A stretch of 25,003 nt of DNA, from positions 1 through 25,003 of the forward strand of contig JAZNBI010000120.1 in assembly GCA_045586995.1 (NCBI GenBank). Direction: 5' to 3'. The position numbers and the translations under genes were made by a program. The notes beneath the pieces were generated by a model, which was not told the DNA's origin, did not search any database, and worked only from the letters and a program-made list of their open reading frames with translations. The stretch comes from JAZNBI01 sp045586995. GTDB taxonomy: Bacteria > Bacillota > Clostridia > Oscillospirales > CAG-272. Below are positions 22,867-25,003 of the stretch, in pieces (positions within the stretch are counted from its first letter, which is position 1; every line of letters begins with the position of its first letter).

Positions 22867-24117
22867 ATGAAATTCTCGGAGAATATAAAGAAAATCTCAG
22901 AAAAAATCTTGCATTACGTAAGAAAACGCATTGTGAAAGCAATACGTTTTCAAAATGTTAAAAGCGAATATTATCAGACGGTATGTCAAAAATACTACTA
23001 TGCTCGTGTTGCGTTGTTTTTACTCCTGCTTGTCTTTTCTGTCACTTCTATATTATCAAATCCGAGAATGATAACATATGAAAATTGGTATTATCTTGTG
23101 AAAGATATTAACACCGCCGCAGATATAGCCGAGGTGGGATATACAAGCATTTTGTTTGAAACCGATTCGGAACAGACCTACACAAGCTATAACGGAGGAG
23201 TTGCGGTCGCGGGTAATACCTGGGTTTCGTTTTTTAATGCTACAGGCAAAGAATCGCTTTCGGCAAATGTTAAGTATGGAAATCCAAGAATTATAGCGTC
23301 TGATAAATATTTTATGACATACGATTTCGGAAGCAAAAAATTTTCGATTTACAACTCATTTTCCGAGATATTTTCAGGCAACACCGAATACGAAATACGC
23401 GGTGCCTCAATTTCCGATACAGGATCATTTGCTATTATTACTTCATCTAAAGAATATACATCAGCCGTTTATTTTTATAATAGTTCTTTTAAATTAAAAA
23501 ATGGGTACTATAAGGATAAATATGTAACGGATGTTGACATAAATGCCGCCGGAGATCTTATAGCGGTAGTTTCTGCCGACTCTAACGGAGAGAGCTTTTC
23601 GACCGAGCTTATGATATGCCGTATCGGGGAAAGTAAAGCTGTTGCAACAGTAAATATTGATGAGGCGCTTCCTTTGAATGTCGAATTTCGTTCTGACGGA
23701 GGTATAAATTTAATTTGCGATAACGGTATGTATTCCTTTAACGATAGAGGGAAAACAATATCCTCATATTTGTTTGCAGATAATACGCTTGTTACGGCTG
23801 ACTCAAATGAGTTCGGCACAGTTGCGGTGCTCTCATCTTCGGACAGTGTAATAGAATACGTAAGCAAGATTATTTTATTTGACAGAAAAGGGAAATTATT
23901 ATATAATGATATAATCGAAGAGGATATAATTTCGGTTCATCTTATTGAGGATTACATTTTTATGCTCACATCGGACGGTGTTGTGCGGCTAAATTATAAA
24001 ACAAACGAAATGCAATTAAAAAAGGCAAACACATATAATGCTTCTTTGGTGGTTTGTGGGAAGCAAAACGTAATGCTTTGCTCCGATTCGATTGCTAATC
24101 ATATATCGTTTAATTAA
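22867..24117 (+). CDS. DUF5711 family membrane-anchored beta-propeller-like protein
   Basis: An ATG at 22855 has no ribosome site, while GGAG at 22857-22860 serves the ATG at 22867; the shorter form (416 residues) is preferred. A basic cytoplasmic N-terminus of about 45 residues precedes one membrane helix (about 47-63, VALFLLLLVFSVTSIL). The rest is extracytoplasmic and made of repeated beta-strand blocks such as NTWVSFFNATGKESL, DISDTG-like turns and DINAAGDLIAVVS, as in a WD40/quinoprotein-type propeller. It matches the Clostridia family DUF5711, which is usually followed by a CvpA gene as here. The function is unknown; an envelope scaffold or sensor is possible. Confidence 0.82.
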   Translation: MKFSENIKKISEKILHYVRKRIVKAIRFQNVKSEYYQTVCQKYYYARVALFLLLLVFSVTSILSNPRMITYENWYYLVKDINTAADIAEVGYTSILFETDSEQTYTSYNGGVAVAGNTWVSFFNATGKESLSANVKYGNPRIIASDKYFMTYDFGSKKFSIYNSFSEIFSGNTEYEIRGASISDTGSFAIITSSKEYTSAVYFYNSSFKLKNGYYKDKYVTDVDINAAGDLIAVVSADSNGESFSTELMICRIGESKAVATVNIDEALPLNVEFRSDGGINLICDNGMYSFNDRGKTISSYLFADNTLVTADSNEFGTVAVLSSSDSVIEYVSKIILFDRKGKLLYNDIIEEDIISVHLIEDYIFMLTSDGVVRLNYKTNEMQLKKANTYNASLVVCGKQNVMLCSDSIANHISFN

Positions 24118-24127
24118 AAAAACAGGT

Positions 24128-24132
24128 GGAGG
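24128..24132 (+). promoter_or_regulatory. Ribosome binding site deciding the cvpA start
   Basis: GGAGG lies seven bases before the GTG at 24140. It excludes the longer frame from 24092, which would overlap the DUF5711 gene by 26 bp. Confidence 0.8.
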
Positions 24133-24139
24133 AACTTTC

Positions 24140-24826
24140 GTGAATTATTTTATAGATTTTGTGTTTGTGCTTGTTGCTGTAATTGTTGTTGCTTCTTTTT
24201 CTAAGAAGGGATTTATAAAAGCATTTTTTGGATTCGGAAAGACCATCATTTCTGTTTTGGCGGCTTATATTTTTGGACCGAAGTTAAGCAAATGGTTTTT
24301 TGAAAATGTTTTTTCTGAAAAAATTAACGATAAAATTTCGGACATGTTAAGCTCTGCAATTGAGAAAAGCGGTTCTACGGTGGAGGAGCTGATTCAAAAC
24401 ATTCCCGAGTTCTTAAAAAAATTTATAGATATCGATTCTCTTACCTCAAAGTTTGGAGCCGATTCAATTGCAACTCAAGACATTGCTGACCAGATGTCAG
24501 AAGCGATATCCAATCCGGCGGCTGCGTTTTTGTCAAATATCGTTGCTTATATTTTAGTGTTTATTCTGGCAATGATTTTATTGTCGATAGTTGCATTTAT
24601 ACTTGACAGAGTGTTTAAGCTTCCTGTGTTGCATGCAATAAACCGACTGCTTGGAACGGCGTTGGGAGTCATAGTTGCGTTTGTTGATCTTTGCCTTCTC
24701 AGCTATGTTGTTTCATTCCTTGTTAGTGTTTTATCCGGAAAGGTCGACTCTTTGTCCGGAGATATAATAAATCAGACATACATCTATAAATTTTTTTATA
24801 ATCTTGACTTTTTCAGGTTTAACTAA
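24140..24826 (+). CDS. CvpA family membrane protein
   Basis: The GTG start is set by GGAGG, giving 228 residues. The N-terminal MNYFIDFVFVLVAVIVVASFSKKGFIKAFFGFGKTIISVLAAYIFGPKLS is the CvpA signature (PF02674): two helices around a K-G-F/G-F-x-K element. A soluble helical insert of about 100 residues follows (SDMLSSAIEKSGSTVEELIQNIPEFLKKF). Then come two more helices (about 142-166 and 177-212, the latter starting LPVLHAINRLLGTALGVIVAFVDLC). CvpA was named for colicin V production but more generally affects envelope integrity. It follows the DUF5711 gene directly and precedes pgsA. Confidence 0.88.
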   Translation: MNYFIDFVFVLVAVIVVASFSKKGFIKAFFGFGKTIISVLAAYIFGPKLSKWFFENVFSEKINDKISDMLSSAIEKSGSTVEELIQNIPEFLKKFIDIDSLTSKFGADSIATQDIADQMSEAISNPAAAFLSNIVAYILVFILAMILLSIVAFILDRVFKLPVLHAINRLLGTALGVIVAFVDLCLLSYVVSFLVSVLSGKVDSLSGDIINQTYIYKFFYNLDFFRFN

Positions 24827-24887
24827 ATTTTAATTACGAAGGTAATAATAGTAGTATTATTGTAGATTGGAACGGTAAAAAAGGAAA

Positions 24888-25003
24888 ATGAAATTAAAAC
24901 ATATACCAAATATTCTCTCTTTTTTCAGGTTGTGTCTTGTCCCTGTATTTGTCCTTCTGTTTTTTAAAGATTATCCAAATAACACAATAGCAGCACTTAT
25001 TAT
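24888..25003 (+). CDS. pgsA: CDP-diacylglycerol-glycerol-3-phosphate phosphatidyltransferase, N-terminal part
   Basis: The gene is cut by the window end; 38 codons are visible, starting at the ATG at 24888 after AAGGAAA. The protein begins MKLKHIPNILSFFRLCLVPV and continues into a hydrophobic first helix with FVLLFFKDYPNN. That matches the PNxLTxxRxxLxPxFxxxF opening of PgsA, which makes phosphatidylglycerophosphate in the membrane. The CDP-alcohol phosphotransferase motif would lie beyond the window, so another CDP-alcohol phosphatidyltransferase is possible. It lies 61 bp after the CvpA-family gene with no terminator between. Confidence 0.8.
   Translation, partial: MKLKHIPNILSFFRLCLVPVFVLLFFKDYPNNTIAALI

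Noticed and set aside
24830..24887. Terminator between the cvpA-type gene and pgsA
   Set aside because: A short AATAATA/TATTATT pairing at about 24843-24860 is all A-T and has no T-run, so read-through into pgsA is more likely.

Overview
The window looks like chromosome of a low-GC Gram-positive bacterium of the Clostridia, probably an uncultured gut-type lineage. The evidence is AT-rich DNA, strong AGGAGG-type ribosome sites, sigma-A promoters with a 17-nt spacer, and Firmicutes gene families: DUF951, DUF5711 followed by CvpA, YfhO, an ECF vitamin transporter and an ATPase-permease fusion of the MacB type. No phage, insertion sequence, CRISPR array, rRNA or tRNA was seen.

Bases 1-3595 are the accessory-looking part. 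An immunity-like hypothetical protein ends in a strong terminator. Next comes a roughly 200-bp array of short hairpins separated by a 9-nt unit, GATGAAATC in the left half and its reverse complement GATTTCATC in the right half. A promoter and a small four-helix-bundle protein of the S23/IVP (Avd-like) family follow directly. This array-plus-protein pair is the strongest candidate for an undescribed system here. After it, a vitamin ECF S component and a GntR/MocR regulator are divergently transcribed; the regulator has lost its C-terminal part. An AT-rich leader with up to three promoters follows.

Bases 3596-12960 carry mostly single-gene units: a 1000-residue ABC ATPase-permease fusion, an MFS permease, a secreted D,D-carboxypeptidase, glucose-6-phosphate isomerase, a small P-loop protein, a minus-strand membrane protein and an M14 zinc carboxypeptidase.

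Bases 12964-17925 form a minus-strand run transcribed DUF951 - YfhO-family protein - ruvA - ruvB. It diverges at about 18000 from a plus-strand run: ruvC - RlmI-like methyltransferase - ecfA1 - ecfA2 - ecfT - truA - DUF5711 - cvpA - pgsA (cut by the window end). The two runs place ruvC and ruvAB on either side of the same divergent promoter region. EcfA1/A2/T form a general energizing module; the lone S component at 1603-2112 could use it. The regulator beside that S component suggests a vitamin B6-type substrate.
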